A DNA stretch of 13,677 nucleotides from CAYHBO01 sp964354855 (GTDB lineage: Bacteria > Babelota > Babeliae > Babelales > RVW-14), in NCBI GenBank assembly GCA_964354855.1, contig CAYHBO010000041.1:1-13677 (forward strand), given 5' to 3'. The first letter of the stretch is position 1; the number at the start of each line of letters is the position of its first letter. This document shows, piece by piece, positions 1 through 7,128 of this stretch. A program made the translations under genes and the position numbers. The notes beneath the pieces are model-generated. The model was not told where the DNA came from. It worked only from the letters and a program-made list of their open reading frames with translations, and made no database searches.

Positions 1-681
1 TCCAAGCAAGAACATTCGATTGAAGTAACACATGCAGCACGTGGTCAACAGCTATTTAGTTATCTTATGGACAGAGTCTATCTTCCTCCTGATACTTCAT
101 TTGAAGAAATTGGAAAAAATGTTGGGAAGGCTATGGGATCTTTTCATAGTGAATGTATGAAGTCTGGGGATGTGATGCAACCTGCTACGTGGCGTACGGC
201 GGTTCATGGTGATTTACACCCACAGAATTTGTTCTTTCATAAGACCAAAGATTTTGTTCGTACTTATTTTATTGATAATGAATCAATGGCAAAATCATTG
301 ACCGATCCAGCATCCATTTTGAAAGATGTTACGTACATGGTTTTTGTCCCGACTATTCATTGGGGTAGCTTTATTGCCCCAAAATGGTATAATTTTCGTT
401 CATTCTTTAAGGGACTCTTAATGGGATATATTAGTGCTTATCATCAAAAAGAACAGGCTAATTTAACCGCATATTTAAAAGAAGAATTTTTGAATCGTCT
501 TAATGAATTAATAACCATTCGAGATGCCGCTAAATTAAATAAAAGAGTCTATAATGGGATCAAGCTAGAACAACTGTTTTTCTTTTATGTTCCTTTGAAG
601 AATATTACGTCACTTAAACAAAACATGCTTGATGATTTGATGGTTATTGTAAATAGTTTAACCGATAATTCAAAAGAATAA
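1..681 (+). CDS. APH/choline-kinase-fold phosphotransferase, 5'-truncated by the window edge
   Basis: The reading frame is open from the first base (SKQEHSIEV...), so the gene starts outside the window; the ATG at 67 is probably internal. Seen: a Brenner-type catalytic motif VHGDLHPQN (coded near 205-231), in which the Asp is the expected catalytic base and the Asn a metal ligand, followed about 15 residues later by FIDNE, the position of the metal-binding Asp of the DFG-like motif. The C-terminal part is helical and rich in aromatic and basic residues. Known of the family: APH, choline, fructosamine and related small-molecule kinases with a protein-kinase-like fold. The substrate cannot be told from this fragment, and resistance should not be inferred. 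There is no signal peptide in the visible part. It is followed after about 20 nt by a strong bidirectional terminator, so it ends its transcription unit. Confidence 0.75.
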   Translation, partial: SKQEHSIEVTHAARGQQLFSYLMDRVYLPPDTSFEEIGKNVGKAMGSFHSECMKSGDVMQPATWRTAVHGDLHPQNLFFHKTKDFVRTYFIDNESMAKSLTDPASILKDVTYMVFVPTIHWGSFIAPKWYNFRSFFKGLLMGYISAYHQKEQANLTAYLKEEFLNRLNELITIRDAAKLNKRVYNGIKLEQLFFFYVPLKNITSLKQNMLDDLMVIVNSLTDNSKE

Positions 682-702
682 CGTAGATTGTCAGCTAATC
701 AT

Positions 703-744
703 AAAAAAAGAGTGCTTATGAAAAGCCATAAGCACTCTTTTTTT
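703..744. terminator. Bidirectional intrinsic terminator between the kinase gene and gyrB
   Basis: A perfect 12-bp stem AGAGTGCTTATG (709-720) / CATAAGCACTCT (727-738) with a 6-nt loop is flanked by an A-run on the left and a T-run on the right (739-744). On the plus strand it ends the phosphotransferase transcript. Read on the minus strand the A-run becomes a U-tract, so it also ends gyrB, whose stop codon lies about 20 nt away. Both genes converge on it. Confidence 0.9.
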
Positions 745-762
745 CATAATCATACTTAGTCT

Positions 763-3192
763 TTATACATCTAAATTTCTTACAAAGTGTGCATGTTTCT
801 CGATGTAATTACGACGATCTTCAACTTCATCACCCATAAGCGAAGTGAACCATTGATCAGCTTTAATCGCATCTTCAATGGTAACTTGCAATAAGGTGCG
901 CTTGCTAGAATCCAGTGTTGTTTCCCATAGTTGTTCAGGGTTCATTTCCCCAAGACCTTTATAGCGTTGAATGGTCATCAAAGATTTTGCGGCTGCGATG
1001 ATCGTTTCACAAAGTGTTAATATCCCCGCGTTACTCTTATCAGCATCTTTGCCGATAAGGCTAAAGGTCCAAGCATGTATTTCAAGCGATTTAAGTTCTT
1101 GATGGAGCTTTAAGAGTTTTGCTACTTCATCAGATTTGAAGAAAGCGGTTGGGAGCACCCAATTCTTTTTCTTTTCATTAAACGAGATAAACAGGCTAGA
1201 AGTTGCTTCAAGGTCTTCTGTACTATTTTGTATAAAGTTTATTGATTCATAACTGGTGAACGATGTTTTAAGTTGCGCCAACACATCATCAGGTTGATGT
1301 TGCTCAAGTGTCCAACCGATCTTATCAAGAAAATTAACTAGTTCATGGCAATGGGACATAGAAACTTCAAGCAGGTTGCTGATTTTGCTCATGTCTTTTT
1401 CGTACTGCTCAAGTTTACGAAGCATTGGGCTCCATACAGCAGCATCAAGTTCTACACCATTACTTTTAAGTTTGGTGTGATTGCGTGCCCAGTCAAATAA
1501 GAACTCTTTTAACTCAGAATCATCTTTAAGGTAGCGCTCAGACTTACCTACTTTTGCTTTGTACAATGGTGGTTGTGCAACATAGAGATATCCTTTTTCG
1601 ATTAATGGCTTCATGTAACGGAAGAAGAACGTTAACAGTAAGATACGAATATGTGAGCCGTCAACGTCAGCATCGGTCATGATAACAATTTTATGATAAC
1701 GTGTTTTTGCTGGATCAAACTCTTCATTGCCGACTCCTGAGCCGATGGCGGTAATCAGGTCTTTTATTTCATTATTGCCCAAGATTTTGTCTAAACGCGT
1801 TTTTTCAACGTTAAGCAATTTACCTCTTAAAGGTAATACTGCTTGGGTAAAACGATCACGACCTTGTTTGGCTGAGCCGCCTGCGGAATCTCCCTCAACG
1901 ATGAACAGTTCTGTTTTTGAGGGGTCATTCTCTGAACAATCAGCTAACTTACCTGGCAAGAAAGAACCTTCAAGAACGGTTTTTCGACGGGTAAGCTCAC
2001 GAGCACGCTTAGCTGCGGTTCGTGCTTGTTGTGCGAGAATAGCTTTGCCTAAAACTTTTTTGGCGATGATTGGGTTTTCTTCAAAGAAAATATCTAAGAA
2101 GCTGTAGAGCCATGAATCAACAATCCCTCTAACTTCGCTGTTGCCAAGTTTGCCTTTAGTTTGTCCTTCAAATTGTGGCTCTGGGACTTTGATGCTAATA
2201 ACGGCAACAAGGCCTTCACGAACGTCTTCGCTAGACAATGGTTCATCTTTATCTTTGAGTAAATTAAATTTTTGACCGTAACGGTTACACGCCTTGGTTA
2301 ATGCTGAGCGGAAACCTGCTTCATGTGTTCCACCGTCAATGGTGCGAATGTTGTTTACAAAACTAAAGACTTGTTCGCTGTAGGTGTCGTTGTACTGACA
2401 GGCAAAGTCAAGGACGTAGACGCCGTCATCTTTAATAAAACGAATGACTTCGGGGAAGACAACTGTTTTTTTATGGTTGATATGTTCAACGAAAGAAGCG
2501 ATTCCTCCTTCAAATAAGTAGGTAGCTTCTAAGCCGCTGCGTTCATCGCTTAAATCAATTTGAACACCGCTGTTTAAGAAAGCAAGCTCGCGTAGACGTG
2601 TTGCTACTACATCGTAATTAAACTCTACCGTTTCAAAAATAGTTTCATCAGGGGTAAAACGAACATAAGTTCCCTGCTTATCAGTAGGACCTACTTCTCT
2701 GAGGCGATCTTGAGCATCACCACGCATGTAGAGTTGATCGTATTCTTTTTCTTTCTTGTAAATCTTGAGGACAAGTTTTTTTGAAAGTGCGTTAACGACC
2801 GAGATTCCCACCCCGTGGAGTCCGCCGGAATAACGGTAGGAGTCTTTTTCAAATTTACCACCGGCATGAAGTTTGGTTAGAACTACTTCAGCGGCTGAGA
2901 TGCCTTCGGTTGGATGTATGTCGACCGGGATACCACGACCGTTATCTTCAACGGAGCATGAGCCATCGGCAAGAAGGGCAACTTTAATATGGTTACAATG
3001 ACCTGCAAGGGCTTCATCCACGGAGTTGTCCACCACTTCCCAGATGAGATGATGTAACCCTGAGGTGCCAGTAGATCCGATGTACATGGCAGGACGTTTG
3101 CGAACAGCCTCTAAACCTTCTAAGACTTTAATGGCACTCGCACCATACTCTGGTGATTGCGCATTTTTTTCACTTAGTTCATTTTTTTTCAT
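763..3192 (-). CDS. gyrB: DNA gyrase subunit B
   Basis: ATPase subunit of type II topoisomerase, which with GyrA introduces negative supercoils. Seen, in order: GHKL ATPase motifs EVVDNSVDEALAG (around residue 52), DNGRGIPVDIHP, and the lid SGGLHGVGISVVNALS; the transducer QTKGKLGN; a TOPRIM domain with FIVEGDSAGGSA, PLRGKLLNVEK and MTDADVDGSHI; and QRYKGLGEMNPEQLW near the C-terminus. About 150 residues separate the TOPRIM core from QRYKGLGEMN, an insertion like that of E. coli GyrB. The length of 809 aa also suits GyrB better than ParE. Start choice: the frame extends 12 nt further to a TTG at 3204, but I prefer the ATG at 3192. It has a weak GGA about 9 nt upstream, whereas the TTG would leave almost no leader after the predicted promoter. 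Monocistronic, ending at the shared terminator. Confidence 0.97.
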   Translation of the reverse strand: MKKNELSEKNAQSPEYGASAIKVLEGLEAVRKRPAMYIGSTGTSGLHHLIWEVVDNSVDEALAGHCNHIKVALLADGSCSVEDNGRGIPVDIHPTEGISAAEVVLTKLHAGGKFEKDSYRYSGGLHGVGISVVNALSKKLVLKIYKKEKEYDQLYMRGDAQDRLREVGPTDKQGTYVRFTPDETIFETVEFNYDVVATRLRELAFLNSGVQIDLSDERSGLEATYLFEGGIASFVEHINHKKTVVFPEVIRFIKDDGVYVLDFACQYNDTYSEQVFSFVNNIRTIDGGTHEAGFRSALTKACNRYGQKFNLLKDKDEPLSSEDVREGLVAVISIKVPEPQFEGQTKGKLGNSEVRGIVDSWLYSFLDIFFEENPIIAKKVLGKAILAQQARTAAKRARELTRRKTVLEGSFLPGKLADCSENDPSKTELFIVEGDSAGGSAKQGRDRFTQAVLPLRGKLLNVEKTRLDKILGNNEIKDLITAIGSGVGNEEFDPAKTRYHKIVIMTDADVDGSHIRILLLTFFFRYMKPLIEKGYLYVAQPPLYKAKVGKSERYLKDDSELKEFLFDWARNHTKLKSNGVELDAAVWSPMLRKLEQYEKDMSKISNLLEVSMSHCHELVNFLDKIGWTLEQHQPDDVLAQLKTSFTSYESINFIQNSTEDLEATSSLFISFNEKKKNWVLPTAFFKSDEVAKLLKLHQELKSLEIHAWTFSLIGKDADKSNAGILTLCETIIAAAKSLMTIQRYKGLGEMNPEQLWETTLDSSKRTLLQVTIEDAIKADQWFTSLMGDEVEDRRNYIEKHAHFVRNLDV

Positions 3193-3219
3193 GCAGACAT
3201 CCAAACAATATACGTGGGT

Positions 3220-3248
3220 TTATAATACGTAAGATTTACCAAAAGCAA
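3220..3248 (-). promoter_or_regulatory. Possible gyrB promoter
   Basis: On the minus strand TTGCTT (3248-3243) and TTATAA (3225-3220) are separated by 17 nt, placing a transcription start about 20 nt upstream of the preferred gyrB ATG. Both hexamers are imperfect, so this is a sigma-70-like guess by spacing and position only. Confidence 0.35.
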
Positions 3249-3310
3249 TAAGACATCACTCTACCATTTTTACCAAAATCTAGCAAAGTGAATCCATTGC
3301 TAAAAAGACA

Positions 3311-3349
3311 ATAGGCTCCGGAGTTCTTTAAAAAGACTCCGAGCCCTAT
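3311..3349 (-). terminator. Intrinsic terminator downstream of the ADP-ribosylglycohydrolase gene
   Basis: Stem ATAG-GCTC-(c)-GGAGT (3311-3324) pairs with ACTCC-GAGC-(c)-CTAT (3336-3349), one bulged C on each side. On the minus strand it is followed by TGTCTTTTTA, a U-tract a few bases after the stem. It lies about 130 nt past the stop at 3481 and just upstream of the gyrB promoter region, so it probably isolates the two minus-strand units. The rest of the spacer 3193-3480 is AT-rich and I see no gene in it. Confidence 0.6.
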
Positions 3350-3480
3350 CAAAAATAAGAGTTTTACTATTAAGCATGAAAATAATGTTTAAAAACGGTA
3401 AAGTTTTCTTTTCCTAAAATCGAGAAATTTACTTTTTTAAATGCCCCTTTAAAATTTGTTGCTACAAAAAAATTTGATTT

Positions 3481-5193
3481 TTACTTGGCCATTTTTTTGT
3501 TAAGTAAGCAAAGCATAAGTCCCCGTAAGATAATTTCGTTATAAGGGTCCCATTGCGACATATTATCTATAGCACATTTTGTTATAAGCTCATTTTCCAT
3601 ACCTGTATAACCATAAAAAGCTCCTGCTATTTGTCCGCAAATAGCTCCCGTGGAGTCAGCATCACCAAGAAGATTAACGCACTTAATTATTGCACTTTCA
3701 AAGGAAGTTGATTGGTACAGTGCCCATAGAGCCATAGCGATACCATCTATACAATATGAACCTAGATATCCTGCGTTAACTGGATATCCGTTATAATTTG
3801 ATCCCCGAGCTTTTAGTGTTTCTTGTATAGATAGTGTGTGAGTTTTCCAATTCCAAAGAGCTTCTTTTGTTCCTTGGGGCGTTGAATTAAGCATGTGAGA
3901 TAACTTTATAAAGCTTGTTTTAAGGTCTTCTTGGCTTATTAAATGAATCTTTATTTTTGCCAAACATAATGGAAACTCTTTTAAAAATAATTGAATTGTT
4001 GCGTCTAAAAATGATGTAATTTTTGTGTCTTTTTTATCTTTGTTAATAGCTTTAATAGTTAAGTATGTCATGAATGCGCAACATACAGCAGCGTCACCAC
4101 CAGGATGAGTCCCAAGGCTTTGTTCAATAGATGCTTTTATAGCTGTTTGTATGTCTGATGAAAAGCGTATGGCGATTGGTGAATTACGCATAATAGATCC
4201 ATTGCCAGCATCTTGTCCTGTTGCATTGAATAGTGCTGATACTACTGAAGCATCTTTTCCGCCATATTCGTCTACAATCTTTTTGATGCTTTTTGCAATA
4301 TTGCCACCAAGGCCTATTGAGTGGTGATTTTTTCGCATTTTATCGAATCTAAAAGCGTTATTGTAACCACCATACCACCAATTACAGTACCGTGTTCGGC
4401 AATCACTACCATTATAGTTTGTTGGATTGATTATAAGACTATCAGCTAAACAAAGAGCCATACTAAAGTCATCAGTCCATTGACCAGGCTTTGTATCAAA
4501 GTTATTAAGAGCATTGATATAAGATAGCCCATTGTTTTTTAAAATAGCTTCTAATCTTGGTTTGGAATTTTGATTATCTGCTGGGATAAATTCTAAAGGA
4601 GCCCCAATCGAGTCTCCTAGGGCATTTCCAACTAAAGCTCCAATTGAACGATTAGTTATAGGATCATTTATCCATACATCTATAATACTTTTCGTTTTCT
4701 GTATTAATGATTTTTTATCAGTATCTGATAAAGAACCTGATGTGGTTTGTGTTAGGTTATGACGTAGTGAATCTAGTAAAATTGAAAACTCAAGCATAGA
4801 TAAATTATCTTGCGTAGGCACTGCAATTGGTTTTGCATAATCAATAGCATACTTCATGATGGCTTCTAGTGTTTCTTCTTTTAATGTATCTGGTTTTGAT
4901 TTATCTGATGCTTGTTCTTTAGAATTCCCGAGTAAACAATAGGTGATTCCAGCTAAAATACTTCCAACGACGCTACTTATTAAGCAATCGTTATTTGTTG
5001 TATCTTTTTCTTTTGATTTTTGTGACTTGATAAGGTAGTAGGTCGTAATCACTCCCACTATACCAACGGCATAGATAATTTTCTTTTTATGCGTTGCAAA
5101 GAATGATGGCTCTGCCTGAAGTTTCGGGGTGTGGTTGATTATTAAAGAAAGCGTTAGTAATAACAACGTGATTCTTTTGAAATATTTATTCAT
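3481..5193 (-). CDS. Exported, membrane-anchored ADP-ribosylglycohydrolase (DraG/ARH) family protein
   Basis: Known of the family: ARH/DraG enzymes use two Mg ions to remove ADP-ribose from modified proteins or small molecules. Seen: an N-terminal signal-like segment (residues 1-27, LLLLTLSLIINHTPKLQA), a basic stretch HKKK, a hydrophobic segment (39-56), a second one (70-88), then a linker and the catalytic domain from about 183. Domain motifs are GALVGNALGDSIGAPLEF (185-202), GQWTDDFSMALCLADSL (237-253), GNGSIMRNSPIAI (330-342) and LLGDADSTGAICGQIAGAFYG (508-528). The Asp pairs D241/D242 and D511/D513 match the usual metal ligands. The common TDDT Thr is Phe here (F243), and the second motif has Ser (S514). 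The start ATG follows an AGGA box and lies one base after the stop of the upstream gene, implying translational coupling. Its leader is a near copy of the neighbour's. An exported ARH suggests action on envelope or host targets; substrate unknown. Confidence 0.85.
   Translation of the reverse strand: MNKYFKRITLLLLTLSLIINHTPKLQAEPSFFATHKKKIIYAVGIVGVITTYYLIKSQKSKEKDTTNNDCLISSVVGSILAGITYCLLGNSKEQASDKSKPDTLKEETLEAIMKYAIDYAKPIAVPTQDNLSMLEFSILLDSLRHNLTQTTSGSLSDTDKKSLIQKTKSIIDVWINDPITNRSIGALVGNALGDSIGAPLEFIPADNQNSKPRLEAILKNNGLSYINALNNFDTKPGQWTDDFSMALCLADSLIINPTNYNGSDCRTRYCNWWYGGYNNAFRFDKMRKNHHSIGLGGNIAKSIKKIVDEYGGKDASVVSALFNATGQDAGNGSIMRNSPIAIRFSSDIQTAIKASIEQSLGTHPGGDAAVCCAFMTYLTIKAINKDKKDTKITSFLDATIQLFLKEFPLCLAKIKIHLISQEDLKTSFIKLSHMLNSTPQGTKEALWNWKTHTLSIQETLKARGSNYNGYPVNAGYLGSYCIDGIAMALWALYQSTSFESAIIKCVNLLGDADSTGAICGQIAGAFYGYTGMENELITKCAIDNMSQWDPYNEIILRGLMLCLLNKKMAK
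5071..5193 (-). repeat. Duplicated leader module, copy A (5' end of the ADP-ribosylglycohydrolase gene)
   Basis: This stretch aligns without gaps to 5462-5584, an offset of 391 bp. By eye I count 6 mismatches in the 96 bases 5098-5193, about 94% identity, including the first ~32 codons. The encoded residues 1-40 differ at 4 positions. Similarity fades at about residue 60, after the first TM segment. Confidence 0.9.
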
Positions 5194-5194
5194 G

Positions 5195-5584
5195 TTAAAA
5201 TCCTAAAAAATTTCGTTTCTTAAGCCTAAAGCTATTACTATTGCCTGTGGTTACTGAATTATTTAAGGAATTATTGTCTGGTTCCGCTTGTTGAATAGAT
5301 TGTTGTGGTGATTGTGTACTTGTATTTGTAGGGTTTGAAGTCATTGGTGATATGGTTTTGCTTGTAAAAAAAAATTTGTTTTGTTTATCATCAGAGAATT
5401 TTTTTGAGTACTGAGCTTTGATGATGTAGTACGTTATGACAACTCCCGCTAATCCAGTAAAGCAGATAATTTTCTTTTTATGGGTTGTAAAAAATGATGG
5501 CTCTGCCTGAAGGTTCGGTGTGTGGTTCATTATTAAAGAAAGCATTAGTAATAATAACGTGATTCTTTTGAAATATTTATTCAT
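5195..5584 (-). CDS. Short exported protein sharing its leader with the downstream ADP-ribosylglycohydrolase
   Basis: Function unknown. The 129-aa protein starts MNKYFKRITLLLL, with a signal-like segment ending in LQAEPSFF, then a basic HKKK and one hydrophobic segment (IICFTGLAGVVITYYIIKA, about 39-57). The remainder is a low-complexity tail rich in Ser, Thr, Asn and Gln (TNTSTQSPQQSIQQ; NNSLNNSVTTGNSNS) with a basic end, RLKKRNFLGF. Start choice: the frame runs 12 codons further upstream to 5620, but the ATG at 5584 has AGGGA at proper spacing and aligns with the start of the downstream paralogous leader. First gene of a two-gene operon, with its stop one base from the next ATG. It has no enzymatic domain. 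It may be a remnant of a duplicated ARH gene whose catalytic part was lost or replaced, or a real small membrane or secreted protein reusing a leader. Confidence 0.75.
   Translation of the reverse strand: MNKYFKRITLLLLMLSLIMNHTPNLQAEPSFFTTHKKKIICFTGLAGVVITYYIIKAQYSKKFSDDKQNKFFFTSKTISPMTSNPTNTSTQSPQQSIQQAEPDNNSLNNSVTTGNSNSFRLKKRNFLGF
5462..5584 (-). repeat. Duplicated leader module, copy B (5' end of the short exported protein gene)
   Basis: Partner of 5071-5193, in direct orientation. The homology begins at the ATG: the ribosome-binding regions differ (AGGGAAATTTCT here, AGGATTTTAAC in copy A). The duplicated unit is therefore essentially coding: signal segment plus TM. Confidence 0.9.
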
Positions 5585-5803
5585 AGAAATTTCCCTAAGT
5601 TTATATAAAACTTTCCCCAAGAAACCTGGTATTTTTGTCCAGCTCTCAGTATGGCATGATATTTTCTTGAGCTCAAATGGGTTAATCGTGAGATTTTATC
5701 GTATATTTGCTTGTTTTTAAGGGTTTCTTTACAGCTAGTCTGTTTTTAGTACATTTGAGGACGTTGTTATTATTTACCAGGCCCTCTAACACACATAGTT
5801 ACT

Positions 5804-6319
5804 ATGAACCAACGATTTCCATCAAAAGATAAAGATTTTTTTATGATTAAAGCTCTGGCGCAGGCTGAGCGTGCGTTAGCTGCTGAAGAAGTTCCCATTG
5901 GAGCGGTTGTGGTTGATCAACATGGCAAGATCATTGCTCGTGGCTTTAATCAGATTGAAAAAAAGGGCTCCCAATGTGCTCATGCTGAGGCAATTGCTAT
6001 TCAGCGGGCCGGTAAAAAATTAGGTGATTGGAGATTGCATGGCTGTTGGATCTATGTTACCCTCGAGCCTTGCCTGATGTGCTTTGGACTTATTCAGCTG
6101 AGCAGAATTGAAGGGTTAGTGTATGGAGCGCCGTCAACATTGTTTGGTGTAAGCTTAACAATACCAAAAGAACTTCCATCGTATGCAAAAAACTTACAGA
6201 TGGAGGGGGGAGTTAAAGAGTATGAAAGCCTATTACTCCTTAAAAAGTTTTTTGGCATGTTAAGAAAAAAGGGGAAGAAGAATGGTAAAGGAAAGGCAGC
6301 TGTTTCTAGGGAAGATTAA
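5804..6319 (+). CDS. tadA: tRNA-specific adenosine-34 deaminase
   Basis: Zinc-dependent deaminase converting A34 to inosine in the wobble position of tRNA-Arg(ACG). Seen: EVPIGAVVVDQHGKIIARGFN with the conserved Asn, then the zinc/catalytic motif CAHAEAIAIQRA (H as Zn ligand, E as proton shuttle), then RLHGCWIYVTLEPCLMCFG giving the PCxxC Zn ligands, then SRIEGLVYGAP. The length of 171 aa is typical. N-terminal KDFFMIKALAQAERAL matches the usual D-x-FM-x-x-AL start helix, so the first ATG is kept despite having no clear Shine-Dalgarno. The segment after VYGA (STLFGVSLTIPKEL) departs from the usual DxKxGa pattern and the C-terminus is a lysine-rich tail, so a related cytosine/guanine deaminase is a minor alternative. 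The next gene overlaps its 3' end by 38 nt. Confidence 0.88.
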   Translation: MNQRFPSKDKDFFMIKALAQAERALAAEEVPIGAVVVDQHGKIIARGFNQIEKKGSQCAHAEAIAIQRAGKKLGDWRLHGCWIYVTLEPCLMCFGLIQLSRIEGLVYGAPSTLFGVSLTIPKELPSYAKNLQMEGGVKEYESLLLLKKFFGMLRKKGKKNGKGKAAVSRED

Positions 6320-6629
6320 GCAAATGCTTACTGAGAAAAAGGAAGCATTATCGCGTCTACTTTATGAAACAACTATGGACAAAGCATCTGATGGTCAAGT
6401 TCAAGATAGTGGCGATGAAGCGCTATCGTTGACCATGGAAAAACTGCAAAGCTCTATAGAACAAAGTGAAATTGATGAATTGCGTTTAGTTGGCGATGCG
6501 TTAAGTAGGATCGATAAAGGAACTTACGGTCAATGTATTGATTGTCAGGAACCAATTTCGGAAAAGCGCTTAGAGCATTTTCCGTATGCGGCGCGATGCA
6601 TTGTTTGCCAGGAGGCATTCGAAGAATAA
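6282..6629 (+). CDS. DksA/TraR family zinc-finger protein
   Basis: Family role: binds the RNA polymerase secondary channel and, often with ppGpp, modulates transcription initiation. Seen: an N-terminal helix (FLGKIKQMLTEKKEALSRLL), a coiled-coil middle with an acidic tip region (DSGDEALSLTMEKL; EQSEIDELRLVGDALSRIDKGTYG), and a C-terminal C4 zinc finger CIDC-x18-CIVC at about residues 86-109. The 115 aa is shorter than E. coli DksA and close to TraR-like or general stress DksA homologs. The start at 6282 has GGGGAAG just upstream and includes the expected first helix, but a second ATG at 6324 with AGGGAAG, beyond the tadA stop, is possible. It overlaps tadA, implying coupling, and ends 12 nt before tRNA-Thr. 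Confidence 0.88.
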   Translation: MVKERQLFLGKIKQMLTEKKEALSRLLYETTMDKASDGQVQDSGDEALSLTMEKLQSSIEQSEIDELRLVGDALSRIDKGTYGQCIDCQEPISEKRLEHFPYAARCIVCQEAFEE

Positions 6630-6641
6630 GAAAATCAAGGT

Positions 6642-6713
<72 letters not shown>

Positions 6714-6757
6714 TCCTCCTACGCTTTGCGCCCTTTGGGCTTGTAGCTTCGGAGGAC
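6714..6757. repeat. Palindromic repeat, left end of the GIY-YIG element
   Basis: TCCTCC at one end pairs with GGAGGA at the other, TAC with GTA, and a small inner hairpin GCCC-TTT-GGGC (6730-6740) forms the tip. It belongs to the same family as 7065-7095 (inverted) and 11066-11090. Shared core: TACGC, then a variable loop, then a GCT-CGGAGGAC half-site. The loop here is 18 nt. Confidence 0.85.
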
Positions 6758-6811
6758 GGGATCGTTTGTTAATGAGTTACAATATTTCCCTAATCTAATA
6801 AAGTTTAATCT

Positions 6812-7054
6812 ATGTATTACGTTTACACACTCAGATCTATTAGCAACCCCCAAAAGATTTATGTTGGGTTTACCATTAGCATTGAGCATCGATTAGAAGC
6901 CCATAACGATGGTAAATCAAACTATATATCAAAATATATTCCATGGACTTTGTTGGGGCATACGGCTTTCTAAGAAGAAGAGAAAGCGATAGCTTTTGAA
7001 AAATACTTAAAGACTGGTTCAGGAAAAGCTTTTGCTTATAAATATTTTTTATAG
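6812..7054 (+). pseudogene. GIY-YIG endonuclease family gene with an in-frame stop
   Basis: Small GIY-YIG proteins of about 80-90 aa (URI/UvrC-N-like fold) are predicted single-domain nucleases. Translating from the ATG at 6812 gives MYYVYTLRSISNPQKIYVG, with YVY and YVG standing for the GIY and YIG motifs, then FTISIEHRLEAHNDGKS with the conserved Arg and His, then KYIPWTLLGHTAF and a TAA stop at 6971-6973 (codon 54). The same frame continues EEEKAIAFEKYLKTGSGKAF to a TAG at 7052; this second half contains the conserved Glu and the family's typical FEKYLK-GSG-AF ending. So 80 codons of a full-length gene are present with one nonsense change and no frameshift. It lies inside the inverted-repeat element and was probably its nuclease. 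The antisense reading frame over it resembles nothing I know. Confidence 0.85.
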
Positions 7055-7064
7055 ATGTCGGCCT

Positions 7065-7095
7065 GTCCTCCGAAGCTACGAAGTGCGTAGGAGGA
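7065..7095. repeat. Palindromic repeat, right end of the GIY-YIG element
   Basis: Reverse-complement counterpart of the left end with a 5-nt instead of 18-nt loop. The flanks (15 bp and 11 bp) match the left end perfectly. It can fold by itself through TCCTC/GAGGA and CTAC/GTAG. Confidence 0.85.
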
Positions 7096-7115
7096 TTCAA
7101 GTCCGATCATCGGCT
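7096..7115 (+). repeat. 20-bp duplicate of the tRNA-Thr 3' end at the right element junction
   Basis: TTCAAGTCCGATCATCGGCT is identical to 6694-6713, covering T-loop, T-stem 3' half, acceptor 3' strand and discriminator. The match stops exactly where the element's terminal repeat begins on the left side and where the old downstream sequence begins on the right. It acts as an attR-like or target-site duplicate. Confidence 0.92.
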
Positions 7116-7128
7116 AATTTATAGTTTT

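Larger units (their letters stand above)
6714..7095 (+). mobile_element. 382-bp element in the 3' end of tRNA-Thr: terminal inverted repeats, GIY-YIG pseudogene, 20-bp direct repeats
   Basis: Seen: perfect 11-bp terminal inverted repeats TCCTCCTACGC (6714-6724) and GCGTAGGAGGA (7085-7095), plus a second perfect 15-bp inverted pair just inside, GTAGCTTCGGAGGAC (6743-6757) and GTCCTCCGAAGCTAC (7065-7079). The 20 bases flanking the left end (6694-6713, the tRNA 3' end) are repeated exactly at the right end (7096-7115). Between the ends lies one broken GIY-YIG gene. Directly after the right-hand repeat comes a strong terminator that probably once followed the tRNA closely. Inference: a mobile element entered at the tRNA 3' end, making a long target duplication or carrying a copy of the tRNA end that keeps the tRNA functional. 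There is no integrase or DDE transposase. This fills most of the gene-poor stretch 6714-7235. Confidence 0.85.

Noticed and set aside
1..681. Antibiotic-resistance aminoglycoside phosphotransferase
   Set aside because: The motifs only show the general kinase fold shared by choline, fructosamine and other small-molecule kinases; the N-terminal part is missing.
1727..2107. 126-aa open frame on the plus strand, antisense to gyrB
   Set aside because: Lies wholly within the strongly conserved gyrB TOPRIM coding region, has no recognizable domain and no ribosome-binding context. The same applies to other short frames over gyrB, ffh and trmD.
3193..3204. TTG start adding four residues to GyrB
   Set aside because: Poor ribosome-binding context and too close to the predicted promoter; the ATG at 3192 is better.
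5667..5676. Palindrome TTGAGCTCAA between the divergent leader gene and tadA
   Set aside because: A 10-bp palindrome alone in 220 bases is not enough for an operator call; no second site and no regulator nearby.
6876..7100. 74-aa minus-strand frame over the tRNA-linked element
   Set aside because: Antisense to the GIY-YIG pseudogene and running into the right palindrome and tRNA duplicate; composition is a shadow of the plus-strand gene.
6714..7115. CRISPR-like or tyrosine-integrase island reading of the repeats near tRNA-Thr
   Set aside because: Repeats are inverted ends plus one direct pair, not a regularly spaced array, and no integrase gene is present in the short insert.
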